Positions 22,446-32,984 of a DNA stretch of 64,000 bases are shown piece by piece. The stretch is from JACRAR01 sp041674385 (GTDB lineage: Bacteria > Pseudomonadota > Gammaproteobacteria > Burkholderiales > Rhodocyclaceae): NCBI GenBank assembly GCA_041674385.1, contig JBAYVU010000002.1, forward strand, positions 1 through 64,000, in the 5' to 3' direction. Position numbers and translations under genes: made by a program. Position 1 is the first letter of the stretch; every line of letters begins with the position of its first letter. The notes beneath the pieces are model-generated. The model did not search any database. It was given only the letters and a program-made list of their open reading frames with translations, and was not told where the DNA came from.

Positions 22446-25400
22446 CTATGCCAGGCTTCTCAATTCGCGCAAGGCCACCGAGAGCATGGAAATATCCGGC
22501 GCAGGCGCTTTCCTGATCTCGGAAAAAAGCTGCCGGCAACGCTCGAACTGGAATGCGCGCCGCGCCTGCCAGACGCTCAGCATCGGCGCCGGATCGTCCT
22601 CGTCCGGACATTCCCGCAGCACCTGGGCAGTCAGGTTGCGCGCCTGGGCCGAGAGGTCGTCGCTCAACGCCGCTCGCGCCAGCTCCTGCCAATGCGTGTC
22701 GGCTTGCAACAGCGAGATCTGGCGACTAAGCCATTGCAGATCGAGCAAACCGCCCAGCGCGAAATAGAGTTTGGCCACCACGCCGACCGGCCTGCCGAGG
22801 TCGTCCGCAACTTCGACGATGTCCAGCGCGGAATAGAGTTCCTCCATGGTCGCGACGCGCTGCGCCAACGCCGGCGGGACGCCAAGCCGGGTGAACTGTT
22901 CAATCGCCCCATCCAGCTTCGTGCGGTAATCCGGCGCCGCCACAGCATAAAGATTCACCGCGAGTTGCTCGACACTCGCCGTGAAACGGCTCAGGGTCGC
23001 GGCGAGATCGCCGAGGTAGGCCCGGTGGCGCAGGAACCACAGCGTGCCGCGCTGGATCAGACGCAGGCTCTCCAGTACCATGGCGGTCTGGGCGGTATCG
23101 GCAACCTGGTTGTCGAGCGCTTCGATAGCCTGCCACAGGCGAACCTGGCCGAACACCTCGCGCACGGCGATGTAGGCACGCACGATGTCGGCGGCATCGG
23201 CAGCGGTTTCCTCCTGCAAGCGAAACACGAAAGTGGGGCCGACCCGGTTGACCATGCTGTTGACCACATGGGTGGCGATGATCTCGCGGCGCAATGGATG
23301 GCGCTGCACCTGCTCGGGAAAGCGCTCGCGCAAGGGCTGCGGGAAGTAGCGCTGAAGCGCCGTGCGGATGTACGGATCCTCGGGCACGCTGGAGGCCATC
23401 AACAGCTCGAACAATTCCATTTTATTGTAGGCCAGCAGCACCGCCAGTTCCGGCGTGGTGAGCCCGATGCCGACGCTCTTCCGCTCGGCGATCTGCTCGT
23501 CGAAGGGCAGGTATTCGATGCGCCGGTTGAGCTTGCCGCTGTTGGAAAGATAGCGGACATAGCGCATTTGCTCGTCGAGCAGGCGAAAGCCCTGGGCGCG
23601 CGTCACGGAAAGGATCTGGGTCTGGAAATAGTTGTCGCGCAACACCAGCCGCGCCACTTCGTCGGTCATCTCGACCAGCAGCTGGTTGCGCTGTTTCTCG
23701 GTCAGTTCGCCGTCTTCGATGACGGAGTTGAGCAGGATCTTGATATTGACTTCGTGATCGGAACAATCCACGCCGGCCGAGTTGTCGATCGCATCGGTGT
23801 TGATGCGCCCGCCGTTTAACGCATACTCGATGCGGCCCAGCTGGGTGAAGCCAAGATTGCCGCCTTCGGCCACCACCTTGCAGCGCAGATCGCAGCCATT
23901 CACGCGGATCGCGTCGTTGCTCCGGTCTCCCACGTCGGCCTGCGATTCCTTGCTCCCCTTGACATAGGTGCCGATGCCGCCGTTGTAGATCAGGTCCACC
24001 GGCGCCAGCAGCACGGCGCGGATCAGTTCCGGCGGCGTCACGGTCGCAGTCTCGATACCCAGCACCGAACGGGCCTGCGGCGAAAGGGCGATCGATTTGG
24101 CGCTACGCGGATAGATGCCGCCGCCCGCCGATATCAACTGCGCGTCATAGTCCGCCCAGGATGAGCGCGGCAGCTCGAACAGACGCCGGCGTTCGGCATG
24201 ACTCGCCGCAGGATCCGGCGCGGGATCGATGAAGATATGCCGGTGGTCGAACGCGGCCACCAGCCTGATGTGCTTGGATAACAGCATGCCGTTGCCGAAT
24301 ACGTCGCCCGACATGTCGCCGATGCCGACCACCGAGAAGTCCTGCTGCTGGGTATTCAACCCCAGTTCGCGGAAGTGCCGCTGCACCGACTCCCAGGCGC
24401 CGCGCGCGGTGATCGCCATCTTCTTGTGGTCGTAGCCGGCCGATCCGCCCGAAGCGAACGCATCGTCGAGCCAGAAAGAATATTCCCTCGATACACCGTT
24501 GGCATAATCGGAGAAGCTGGCGGTTCCCTTGTCGGCGGCCACCACCAGATAGGGATCGTCTTCATCCTTGCGCACCGCATCCTTGGGCGCGACCACCTGC
24601 CCGGCCACCAGGTTGTCGGTGATGTCCAGCAGGCCGCGCAGGAACAGGTGGTAGCAGGCAATGCCTTCCTTCAGAACGGCCTCGCGCTCGGCGGCGGGCG
24701 GCGCATTCTTCACGTAAAAACCGCCCTTCGATCCGACCGGCACGATCACCACGTTCTTGACCATCTGCGCCTTCATCAGGCCAAGCACTTCGGTGCGGAA
24801 GTCCTCCATGCGGTCGGACCAGCGGATGCCGCCGCGCGCCACCTTGCCGCCGCGCAGATGGATGCCCTCGAAACGCGGCGAGTAGACGAATATCTCGCAC
24901 AGCGGCTTCGGCTCGGGCAGGCCCGGCACCCGGCGCGAATCGAGCTTGAAGGACAGATAGGGCTTGGCCGCGCCATCGCCATCGGTGGTCTGCTGAAAGT
25001 AGCTGGTGCGCAAAGTGGCCTGTATCAACGCCAGGAACTGGCGCAGGATGCGATCTTCGTCGAGGTTGGCCACACCGTCCAGCGCGGACTCGATCGCCGT
25101 CTCGACAGCCGCTGCGCGTTCGTCCCGGCCCGCTTCCTCGCCCGGAGCGAAGCTGACGCGGAACAACTCCAGCAGTTGCCGCGCGATCGCCGGATGGGCC
25201 GCCAAGGTCTGCTCGATGTATGCCTGGCTGAAAGTGAAACCGGTCTGCTTGAGATATTTGGCATAGGCGCGCAGTGTCGCCACTTCAGGCCAGCCGAGCT
25301 GGGCGGCCAGCACCAGCCGGTTGAAGTCGTCGTTTTCCGCCGCGCCGCGCCAGACGTTCAGGAACGCCTCCTGAAACAATTCGCGCACCCGGTCGATATC

Positions 25401-27269
25401 CAGATCTTCGGCCTCCGCCAGGCTCAGGCCGATGTCGTGCAACCAGACGGTCTGGCCGCCTTCGCGCACGATGGTATAGGGACGTTCCTCCAGCACCTTG
25501 ACGCCCATGTGCTCAAGCATCGGCAAGGAAACCGAGAGCGGCACGGGCTCGCCATCGCGAAGAATCTTGAAGCGCAGATTGCCGGTGCGCGCTTCCAGCG
25601 GCAGATACAGATTCATCGCCAGGCTGTCGCTACCCGCCAGCGACTCGATCAATTCGATATCGCCGACCGCCGCGCGCGCCGGGTAGTCCTCCTTATAACT
25701 GGCCGGGAATGCCTCCTTGTAGCGGAGGTACAGCAGATTGCCGCGCTCTTCGCCGCAGCGCTCGCGCAATGCCTCGAACAGTTCGTCCTCCCAGCGCCGC
25801 GCCACCTTGGCCAGACGCTTTTCCAGTTCGGCCGCCGTGCAACTCGGCTGGCTGTCGGGATGCGTGTGCACCAGGATATGAATCCTCGCCAGCGCCGATT
25901 CGGTCAGCAGCACATTGAACTCCGTCGAATCCCCGTTGAGAGATTCCAGCAGCACTTGCTGCATGCGCTTGCGCAAAGCCGAGTCGAAGCTTTCCCGCGG
26001 CGTGTAGATCAGGCAGGAATAGAACCGGCAGAAGGCGTCGCGCCGCATGAACAGCCGGGTCCGCTGGCGCTCGCCGAGGCCCAGGATGCCCATGACAATG
26101 GGGTAGAGCTGGTCGACGTCCACTTGCAGCAGCTCGTCGCGCGGGTATTGCTCAAGTATCGTCTGCAGCGTCTTGCCGGCATGGCTCTTGGGCAGGAAAC
26201 CCGCCCGCTCGATGACGAGCGCCAGCTTGCGGCGCAACAGCGGGATGTCGGCGGGATTGGCGTTGTAGGCGGTGGAGGTGAACAGGCCGAGGAAGCGCCG
26301 CTCGCCGATCACCGCACCGTTCCGGTCGAAGCGCTTGATGCCCAGGTAATCCAGATAGCCCGGCCGATGCACCGTCGAACGCGCGTTGGTCTTGGTCAGC
26401 AGCAGCAATTGCGGCTGCCTGGCGATCGCCCTGACCGCGGGAGGCAGGGTATAAAACGAATCGCTGCGCTGCTTGCCGGCTTCGCGCAAGATCCCGATGC
26501 CGGTGCCGGCGACGATGCGCAGCACGTCCTGGCCGTCCTCGCTGGCAAGCCGGTACTCGCGGTAGCCCAGCAGGGTGAAGTTGTCGTCGGCGAGCCACTT
26601 GAGGAAAGCCATGTTCTCCGCGATGTCCGCCGTTTCTCCCGGCGGCGGGTTCTGTTCGATATCCAGCAGGATCTCGTTGAGGCGCTGCCGCATGCCGGGC
26701 CAATCCGCCACCGCCGCGCGCACGTCACCGAGGATACGCGTCAGCCCCGCCTGCATGGCCTCAAGGTGCGCCGCCTCGGTGCGCCGGTCGACCTCCACGT
26801 GGATGATCGACATGTAACTGCCGGAAGCCTCCTCGTCGCCATCCGCAACGCATGCCAGATGGCCGGCGGCATCCCGCCGCATCTTCATGATCGGATGGAC
26901 GATGAGATGCTGGGTCAGCCCCTGCCGGTTCACCTCCATGGTGATCGAATCCACCAGGAAGGGCATGTCGTCGCTGACGATCTCGATGACCGTATGCGAG
27001 GATTGCCAGCCGTGTTCCTCCGGCCGGGGATTGTAGATGCGCAGCATGGCAGGCCCCGCAACAAAGCGCCGGGCAAAGCGCCAATGGGACAGCGCGGCGC
27101 CGTACAAATCCTGCACCGAACGCTCCAGGTCCTCCGCGGCAACCTGAGCATAGTATCGGCGGGCAAAAGCCTGCGCATCCGCCGCTTCCTCCACTTGCAG
27201 CCGCTCGCCAATCCATTCGCTCAGCGTGGCCAGCAGTTCCGCCTTGGCCTGCTCATTCTCGCTCGTCAT
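22446..27269 (-). CDS. gdhB: NAD-specific glutamate dehydrogenase, large (about 180 kDa) type
   Basis: A 1607-residue enzyme that deaminates glutamate to 2-oxoglutarate with NAD+. The first ~700 residues are the regulatory ACT-like region (DDMPFLVDSITMEV). The catalytic part holds RGGIRWSDRMEDFRTEVLGL, KNVVIVPVGSKGGF (substrate-binding lysines) and DMSGDVFGNGML, followed by the Rossmann region (VVAEGGNLG). I chose ATG 27269 because GGGGG lies six bases upstream and the 31 extra residues of the longer frame look non-coding. The length is typical. A 973-codon frame on the other strand is a shadow. Confidence 0.95.
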   Translation of the reverse strand: MTSENEQAKAELLATLSEWIGERLQVEEAADAQAFARRYYAQVAAEDLERSVQDLYGAALSHWRFARRFVAGPAMLRIYNPRPEEHGWQSSHTVIEIVSDDMPFLVDSITMEVNRQGLTQHLIVHPIMKMRRDAAGHLACVADGDEEASGSYMSIIHVEVDRRTEAAHLEAMQAGLTRILGDVRAAVADWPGMRQRLNEILLDIEQNPPPGETADIAENMAFLKWLADDNFTLLGYREYRLASEDGQDVLRIVAGTGIGILREAGKQRSDSFYTLPPAVRAIARQPQLLLLTKTNARSTVHRPGYLDYLGIKRFDRNGAVIGERRFLGLFTSTAYNANPADIPLLRRKLALVIERAGFLPKSHAGKTLQTILEQYPRDELLQVDVDQLYPIVMGILGLGERQRTRLFMRRDAFCRFYSCLIYTPRESFDSALRKRMQQVLLESLNGDSTEFNVLLTESALARIHILVHTHPDSQPSCTAAELEKRLAKVARRWEDELFEALRERCGEERGNLLYLRYKEAFPASYKEDYPARAAVGDIELIESLAGSDSLAMNLYLPLEARTGNLRFKILRDGEPVPLSVSLPMLEHMGVKVLEERPYTIVREGGQTVWLHDIGLSLAEAEDLDIDRVRELFQEAFLNVWRGAAENDDFNRLVLAAQLGWPEVATLRAYAKYLKQTGFTFSQAYIEQTLAAHPAIARQLLELFRVSFAPGEEAGRDERAAAVETAIESALDGVANLDEDRILRQFLALIQATLRTSYFQQTTDGDGAAKPYLSFKLDSRRVPGLPEPKPLCEIFVYSPRFEGIHLRGGKVARGGIRWSDRMEDFRTEVLGLMKAQMVKNVVIVPVGSKGGFYVKNAPPAAEREAVLKEGIACYHLFLRGLLDITDNLVAGQVVAPKDAVRKDEDDPYLVVAADKGTASFSDYANGVSREYSFWLDDAFASGGSAGYDHKKMAITARGAWESVQRHFRELGLNTQQQDFSVVGIGDMSGDVFGNGMLLSKHIRLVAAFDHRHIFIDPAPDPAASHAERRRLFELPRSSWADYDAQLISAGGGIYPRSAKSIALSPQARSVLGIETATVTPPELIRAVLLAPVDLIYNGGIGTYVKGSKESQADVGDRSNDAIRVNGCDLRCKVVAEGGNLGFTQLGRIEYALNGGRINTDAIDNSAGVDCSDHEVNIKILLNSVIEDGELTEKQRNQLLVEMTDEVARLVLRDNYFQTQILSVTRAQGFRLLDEQMRYVRYLSNSGKLNRRIEYLPFDEQIAERKSVGIGLTTPELAVLLAYNKMELFELLMASSVPEDPYIRTALQRYFPQPLRERFPEQVQRHPLRREIIATHVVNSMVNRVGPTFVFRLQEETAADAADIVRAYIAVREVFGQVRLWQAIEALDNQVADTAQTAMVLESLRLIQRGTLWFLRHRAYLGDLAATLSRFTASVEQLAVNLYAVAAPDYRTKLDGAIEQFTRLGVPPALAQRVATMEELYSALDIVEVADDLGRPVGVVAKLYFALGGLLDLQWLSRQISLLQADTHWQELARAALSDDLSAQARNLTAQVLRECPDEDDPAPMLSVWQARRAFQFERCRQLFSEIRKAPAPDISMLSVALRELRSLA

Positions 27270-27499
27270 AATGCCCCCTATGGTGACATGTGGTGACATT
27301 CGCCGTGATGACATCCGTCCAGCCACAACGACATCGACACGTTTCCCGATTCGGGATCCCATCCACCGTCCATTATGCCGCGAGTATCGATGATTTACGA
27401 AACCCTGCCCTGCGCCTGCTTGTCCTTAAGGCTCTCGAGCGGCTACACTGGCGAAAACTTTTCGTACAGCGTATCGAGGCTTGCCAGGGAAAACGCCAA

Positions 27500-27841
27500 A
27501 TGACATCGCCCAACTATCGCGACATCCTCGAACTGTTTCGCCAAGGCGCAGCGGCCGAGGCGGAACAACAGTTCAACGCGTTGCATGAGCGTACGCTCGC
27601 CCAGCACCGGGAAAACCGGCAACAGCCCCAATACGATGAGGCCGCCGGGATCGAACCGGAGCGGCATCCGCGATGGGATGGCACCGGCTACTACCTGGTC
27701 GACAACGGCAGGAAGATCGGCCTTTTCTGTCGGCGCTGCTATGAGAAACAGGGGCGATTGGAGAAGCTGCAAGCATGCGACAGCACGACTTACCGCTGCC
27801 AGGCCTGTCAGTCGGAATATGTCCGGAACCTCTGCGGTTAG
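27500..27841 (+). CDS. Small zinc-ribbon-like hypothetical protein
   Basis: A 113-residue protein from ATG 27500; the frame opens at 27290 but the first 70 codons look non-coding. A helical N-terminus (DILELFRQGAAAEAEQQFNAL) is followed by CRRC and CQAC, spaced like a zinc ribbon (about residues 83-107). The family is not recognised. Its stop precedes the DNA glycosylase start by six bases, so the two are an operon, perhaps linked to nucleic-acid maintenance. Confidence 0.65.
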   Translation: MTSPNYRDILELFRQGAAAEAEQQFNALHERTLAQHRENRQQPQYDEAAGIEPERHPRWDGTGYYLVDNGRKIGLFCRRCYEKQGRLEKLQACDSTTYRCQACQSEYVRNLCG

Positions 27842-28342
27842 ATGGCATGACACGGCTTCGCAGTTTCGCGCCGATCGCGGACAAACGCGCCGAGATACTG
27901 ATCCTCGGCAGCATGCCGGGCAGCGCGTCGCTGGCGGCGGGCCAGTACTACGCCCATGCGCAGAACGCCTTCTGGCGGATCATGGCCGAGCTGCTGCAGC
28001 TCGACGCCGGGGCGGATTACGCGAGCAGGGTACACGCCCTGAAAGCGGCGCGCATCGCCCTCTGGGACGTGCTGCATTCCTGCCGGCGCGAAGGCAGCCT
28101 GGATGCCAGGATCGAAAGCGCCACGCAGGTTGCCAACGACTTCCGGACATTCTTCCGCAGCCACCGGAAAATCTCGCAAGTGTTCTTCAACGGCGCGACA
28201 GCGGAGACTTGCTTCAAGCGGCTGGTGCTGCCGACACTCGACAATCCCGCCCTGCGCTTTACGCGTTTGCCATCGACCAGCCCGGCCCACGCCACCTTGT
28301 CCTATGCGCAAAAACTCGGCGCATGGCGGGTAATCAGTGAAC

Positions 28343-29914
<1,572 letters not shown>

Positions 29915-30208
29915 GAGGGGATGGGGGGATGCGCTGGCAAGTGTTGCTGGTGAAAGGGCGCGATTATACAAACAGCCATCGGTCCATGGCAGAAAAATTA
30001 GGCGGCCGCCATCCCGATTCAGGCAACGAAATGGGGGGACTCGCACGGATACCGGTTTCTGAGTATCGAAAATTACCGTGTTTTGTGTATATCCACATTC
30101 TCTGTGTGTGGATATATTGCCTCTCTCCGGCCGGCTCGATTCAACCACGCCGGGTTCGCGTCCGTTGTCCGGGAACCGACTCTAGCAAGCCATCTTGATC
30201 AAACCGTC
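29915..30208. other. Divergent intergenic region prfC / PAS kinase with repeat copy
   Basis: It holds the second copy of the 46-bp motif (30051-30096) and a TGTGTGGATATATTG segment just after it. It must contain promoters for both directions; I could not fix -35 and -10 boxes with confidence. The motif may be a regulator binding site. Confidence 0.5.
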
Positions 30209-31726
30209 ATGAACGATTTCGTCAGCACCGCCGATAAGATTCCGGAACGCAGGACGGGCGATTCGGAGTTGCGCAAGCTGTCGCTGGCCGTGGCGCAGAG
30301 CACCGCCAGCATTGTGATCACCAACACCAAAGCGCTCATCGAGTATGTCAATCCGGCCTTCAGCGCCATCTCCGGCTACGCGGCCGAAGAGGTCATCGGC
30401 CACAACCCGCGCATGTTCCAATCCGGTCGCACGCCGCGGAAAACCTATGACGAGCTTTGGGCATCTCTCAGCCAGGGCAAGACCTGGCGTGGAGAGCTCA
30501 CCAACCGCCGCAAGGACGGCGCGGAATACGTTGAGCAAGCCATCATCTCGCCCGTGCGCGGCGCGGACGGGCAGGTGCGACAGTATCTGGCCGTCAAGGA
30601 GGACATCACCGAGCGCATTCAGGCCGCCGCCTTGCTGCGCGCCAGCCTGGAACGTCTGCGCCTGGCGCAGGACACGGCGGGATTGGGCATCTACGACATC
30701 GACATGATCAGCGGCGCGATCCATCTGGACGCGCGGATACGCGAACTTTGGGGCATCGACCCGGACCAGCAAGCCACCTACGACACGCTGGTGGCCGGGG
30801 TGCATCCGGAGGATCGCTCGGCCATGGCGGCCGCCATGGCCGGCAACGGCAAGCACCACGCCGAATATCGCGTCATCGGACATGCCGGCGACCGTCTGCG
30901 CACCGTGGCCTTGGTCGGCCAGACATTCTTTGAGGCCGGCCGTGCAGTGCGCTTCATCGGCACGGTGCACGACATCACCGAAAGAAAACGCACCGAGAAG
31001 GTATCCAAGCAACGCCGGGGGGAAATGGACGCGCTGATCAAGCACCAAGTGGCAGCGCAGACGGCGGCGGCGATCGCCCACGAGATCAACCAACCGCTGG
31101 TGGCGATTTCCGCCTATGGCGAAGCGGCACTGCGCAGTCTGCGCGTCAGCGCCAGCGATCCCGACAAGCTCCGGCATGCGCTCGAAGGCTGCATCGAACA
31201 GGCGCAACGCGCCGGACGCACCCTGAACAAGCTGCTCGACTACCTGCACCGGGGCAAATCTGAAGCCTCGCCTTTCGACATCGACGAACTGGTCCGCGAG
31301 ACCGCCGCCATCGCCAGGGACGAGGGTTATGACGAATTCCACGCAGCGATCGAGATCGAGCCCGGGCTGCCTGCCGTGCTCGGCAACCGGCTCCAGGTGC
31401 AGAAGGTTCTGCTCAATCTCCTGAGCAATGGCGCCGAGGCCATGCGCGAGAACGGAACGAAAGCGGCCGTCATCGCAATCACGGCACAAACCTGGACGGA
31501 GCGGAACAAGGTGCTGGTGACGGTGCGGGACAGCGGGCCGGGACTGGATGCCGACAAGGCGGAACGCGTGTTCGAACCCTTCTTCACCACCAAACCCAAC
31601 GGCATCGGATTGGGTCTCGCCATCAGCCGGGCGCTTATCGAGGCCCAGGACGAAGAGCTATGGTTCGACCCGGACGATAAGCCAGGCGCCGCTTTCCACT
31701 TTACCTTACCGTTCGCCCGTGAATGA
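30209..31726 (+). CDS. Soluble PAS-PAS sensor histidine kinase (FixL-like)
   Basis: A 505-residue kinase from ATG 30209, without membrane segments. PAS 1 is at about 25-140 (ITNTKALIEYVNPAFSAISGY), PAS/PAC 2 at about 150-270. The HisKA box is AAIAHEINQPLVAISAYGEAA (His about 289). The HATPase_c domain has LLNLLSNGAEAM (N box), VRDSGPG (G1) and GIGLGLAIS. It is followed seven bases later by a FixJ-like regulator, so the two form a two-component system. I see no haem-binding motif that would prove oxygen sensing. Confidence 0.9.
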   Translation: MNDFVSTADKIPERRTGDSELRKLSLAVAQSTASIVITNTKALIEYVNPAFSAISGYAAEEVIGHNPRMFQSGRTPRKTYDELWASLSQGKTWRGELTNRRKDGAEYVEQAIISPVRGADGQVRQYLAVKEDITERIQAAALLRASLERLRLAQDTAGLGIYDIDMISGAIHLDARIRELWGIDPDQQATYDTLVAGVHPEDRSAMAAAMAGNGKHHAEYRVIGHAGDRLRTVALVGQTFFEAGRAVRFIGTVHDITERKRTEKVSKQRRGEMDALIKHQVAAQTAAAIAHEINQPLVAISAYGEAALRSLRVSASDPDKLRHALEGCIEQAQRAGRTLNKLLDYLHRGKSEASPFDIDELVRETAAIARDEGYDEFHAAIEIEPGLPAVLGNRLQVQKVLLNLLSNGAEAMRENGTKAAVIAITAQTWTERNKVLVTVRDSGPGLDADKAERVFEPFFTTKPNGIGLGLAISRALIEAQDEELWFDPDDKPGAAFHFTLPFARE

Positions 31727-31733
31727 CAACGCA

Positions 31734-32336
31734 ATGACAATTTTCGTGGTCGACAACGATAGCGCGGTCAGGGATTCGCTGACGCTGCTCATCGAGCAGG
31801 AGGGGCTTGCGGTCGAATCCTTCGACGACGCTCAGGCGTTCCTCGCCGCCTGGCAACCGGGACGGCGCGGTTGTGCCATCATCGATCTGCGCATGCCGGG
31901 AATGGACGGCTTGCGACTGCAAGCGGAGATGTCCCGGCGGAGCATCCCGTTGCCGATCATTTTCCTGACCGGTCATGGCGATATTCCGACCAGCGTCAGG
32001 GCCATCAAGGCCGGCGCATTCAACTTTCTCACCAAGTCCATCAGCGGCGCCGAACTCATGACCAACGTCCACTCCGCGCTCGCTGAGGATGAAAGGCGCC
32101 GCAGGCAGGCCGAAACCAACTGCACTGCCGCATCACGCCTGGCGAGCCTGACCAAACGCGAACGCGAGGTGATGGCGCTGGCGATCAATGGACTCCACAA
32201 CAAGGAAATCGCGCGCCGTCTGGGCATCAGCCACCGCACGGTGGAAATCCATAAGGCGCACATCATGCACAAGACCGGCGCAGCCACACTCCTCGACCTG
32301 TCGCACATGGCGGAGGCGGGAGGATTCCACGCCTGA
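31734..32336 (+). CDS. FixJ-family response regulator
   Basis: A 200-residue regulator. The receiver domain (1-120) has the acidic pair DND, the phosphorylated Asp in IIDLRMPGMDG (about residue 51) and the Lys of NFLTKSIS. A LuxR-type HTH at about 137-195 follows (LTKREREVMALAINGLHNKEIARRLGISHRTVEIHK). It is the partner of the upstream PAS kinase. Target genes are unknown; the chemosensory operon that converges with it is not obviously one. Confidence 0.92.
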   Translation: MTIFVVDNDSAVRDSLTLLIEQEGLAVESFDDAQAFLAAWQPGRRGCAIIDLRMPGMDGLRLQAEMSRRSIPLPIIFLTGHGDIPTSVRAIKAGAFNFLTKSISGAELMTNVHSALAEDERRRRQAETNCTAASRLASLTKREREVMALAINGLHNKEIARRLGISHRTVEIHKAHIMHKTGAATLLDLSHMAEAGGFHA

Positions 32337-32390
32337 CTCGTGTTTTATCAAGGCAAAACGGCCTACCCGACACCGGCCGGGGCAGACGCA

Positions 32391-32957
32391 TCAAGCGACG
32401 GCCGGCGCCCCCGCGCCAGTCATGTTGGCCATCACGGCGACCTCATCCACCAGCAACACCCGACTCACATCGAGAATAACGACGAACTTGCCGTCGATCC
32501 GGCCCATGCCCTGGATGAAGTCGCTGCGTATCCGGCTGCCGAACTCCGGCGGCGGCTCGATGTCGGCGCAGGGAATTTCCAGCACCTCGGAGACCGCATC
32601 GACCACCACACCCATTTCCTGGCTGCCTTTGGCCGATTCGATATCGACAATGACAATGCAGGTGCGCTTGGTGTTTTCCATCGCTTCGCGTCCGAAACGC
32701 ACCGCCAGGTCCACCACCGGCACCACGGCCCCCCTGAGGTTGATGACGCCGCGGATGAAAGGCGGCGTCATCGGCACCTCGGTGAGGTAGCCGTATTCGA
32801 TGATTTCCCGAACCGCCAGGATGCCGATGGCGAACATCTCCTCGCCCAGCAGGAAGGTGAGGTACTGCTGTTGTTCCTCGGCTTCCAGCACGGCGTCCCT
32901 GATGGCCGCCGCGTCGCGCATCGAATGTTGCACCAGTTGAGTTTCCATTGCTTGCAT
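32391..32957 (-). CDS. cheW: CheW coupling protein
   Basis: A 188-residue CheW that links chemoreceptors to CheA. A variable N-terminus of about 30 residues precedes the CheW fold: YLTFLLGEEMFAIGILAVREI, FIRGVINLRGAVVPVVDL, and VDAVSEVLEIP. It is the last gene of the operon that starts at 41322 and comes 27 bases after the chemoreceptor. A GGAGGCTGA stretch precedes the start. Confidence 0.93.
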   Translation of the reverse strand: MQAMETQLVQHSMRDAAAIRDAVLEAEEQQQYLTFLLGEEMFAIGILAVREIIEYGYLTEVPMTPPFIRGVINLRGAVVPVVDLAVRFGREAMENTKRTCIVIVDIESAKGSQEMGVVVDAVSEVLEIPCADIEPPPEFGSRIRSDFIQGMGRIDGKFVVILDVSRVLLVDEVAVMANMTGAGAPAVA

Positions 32958-32984
32958 GTCAGCCTCCTAAACCAGTTGCGGGCA

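Noticed and set aside
24375..27296. 973-codon open frame antisense to gdhB
   Set aside because: It is a shadow of the GC-rich gdhB gene: His/Gln/Arg-rich composition, no family motifs, and complete overlap with a well-conserved enzyme.
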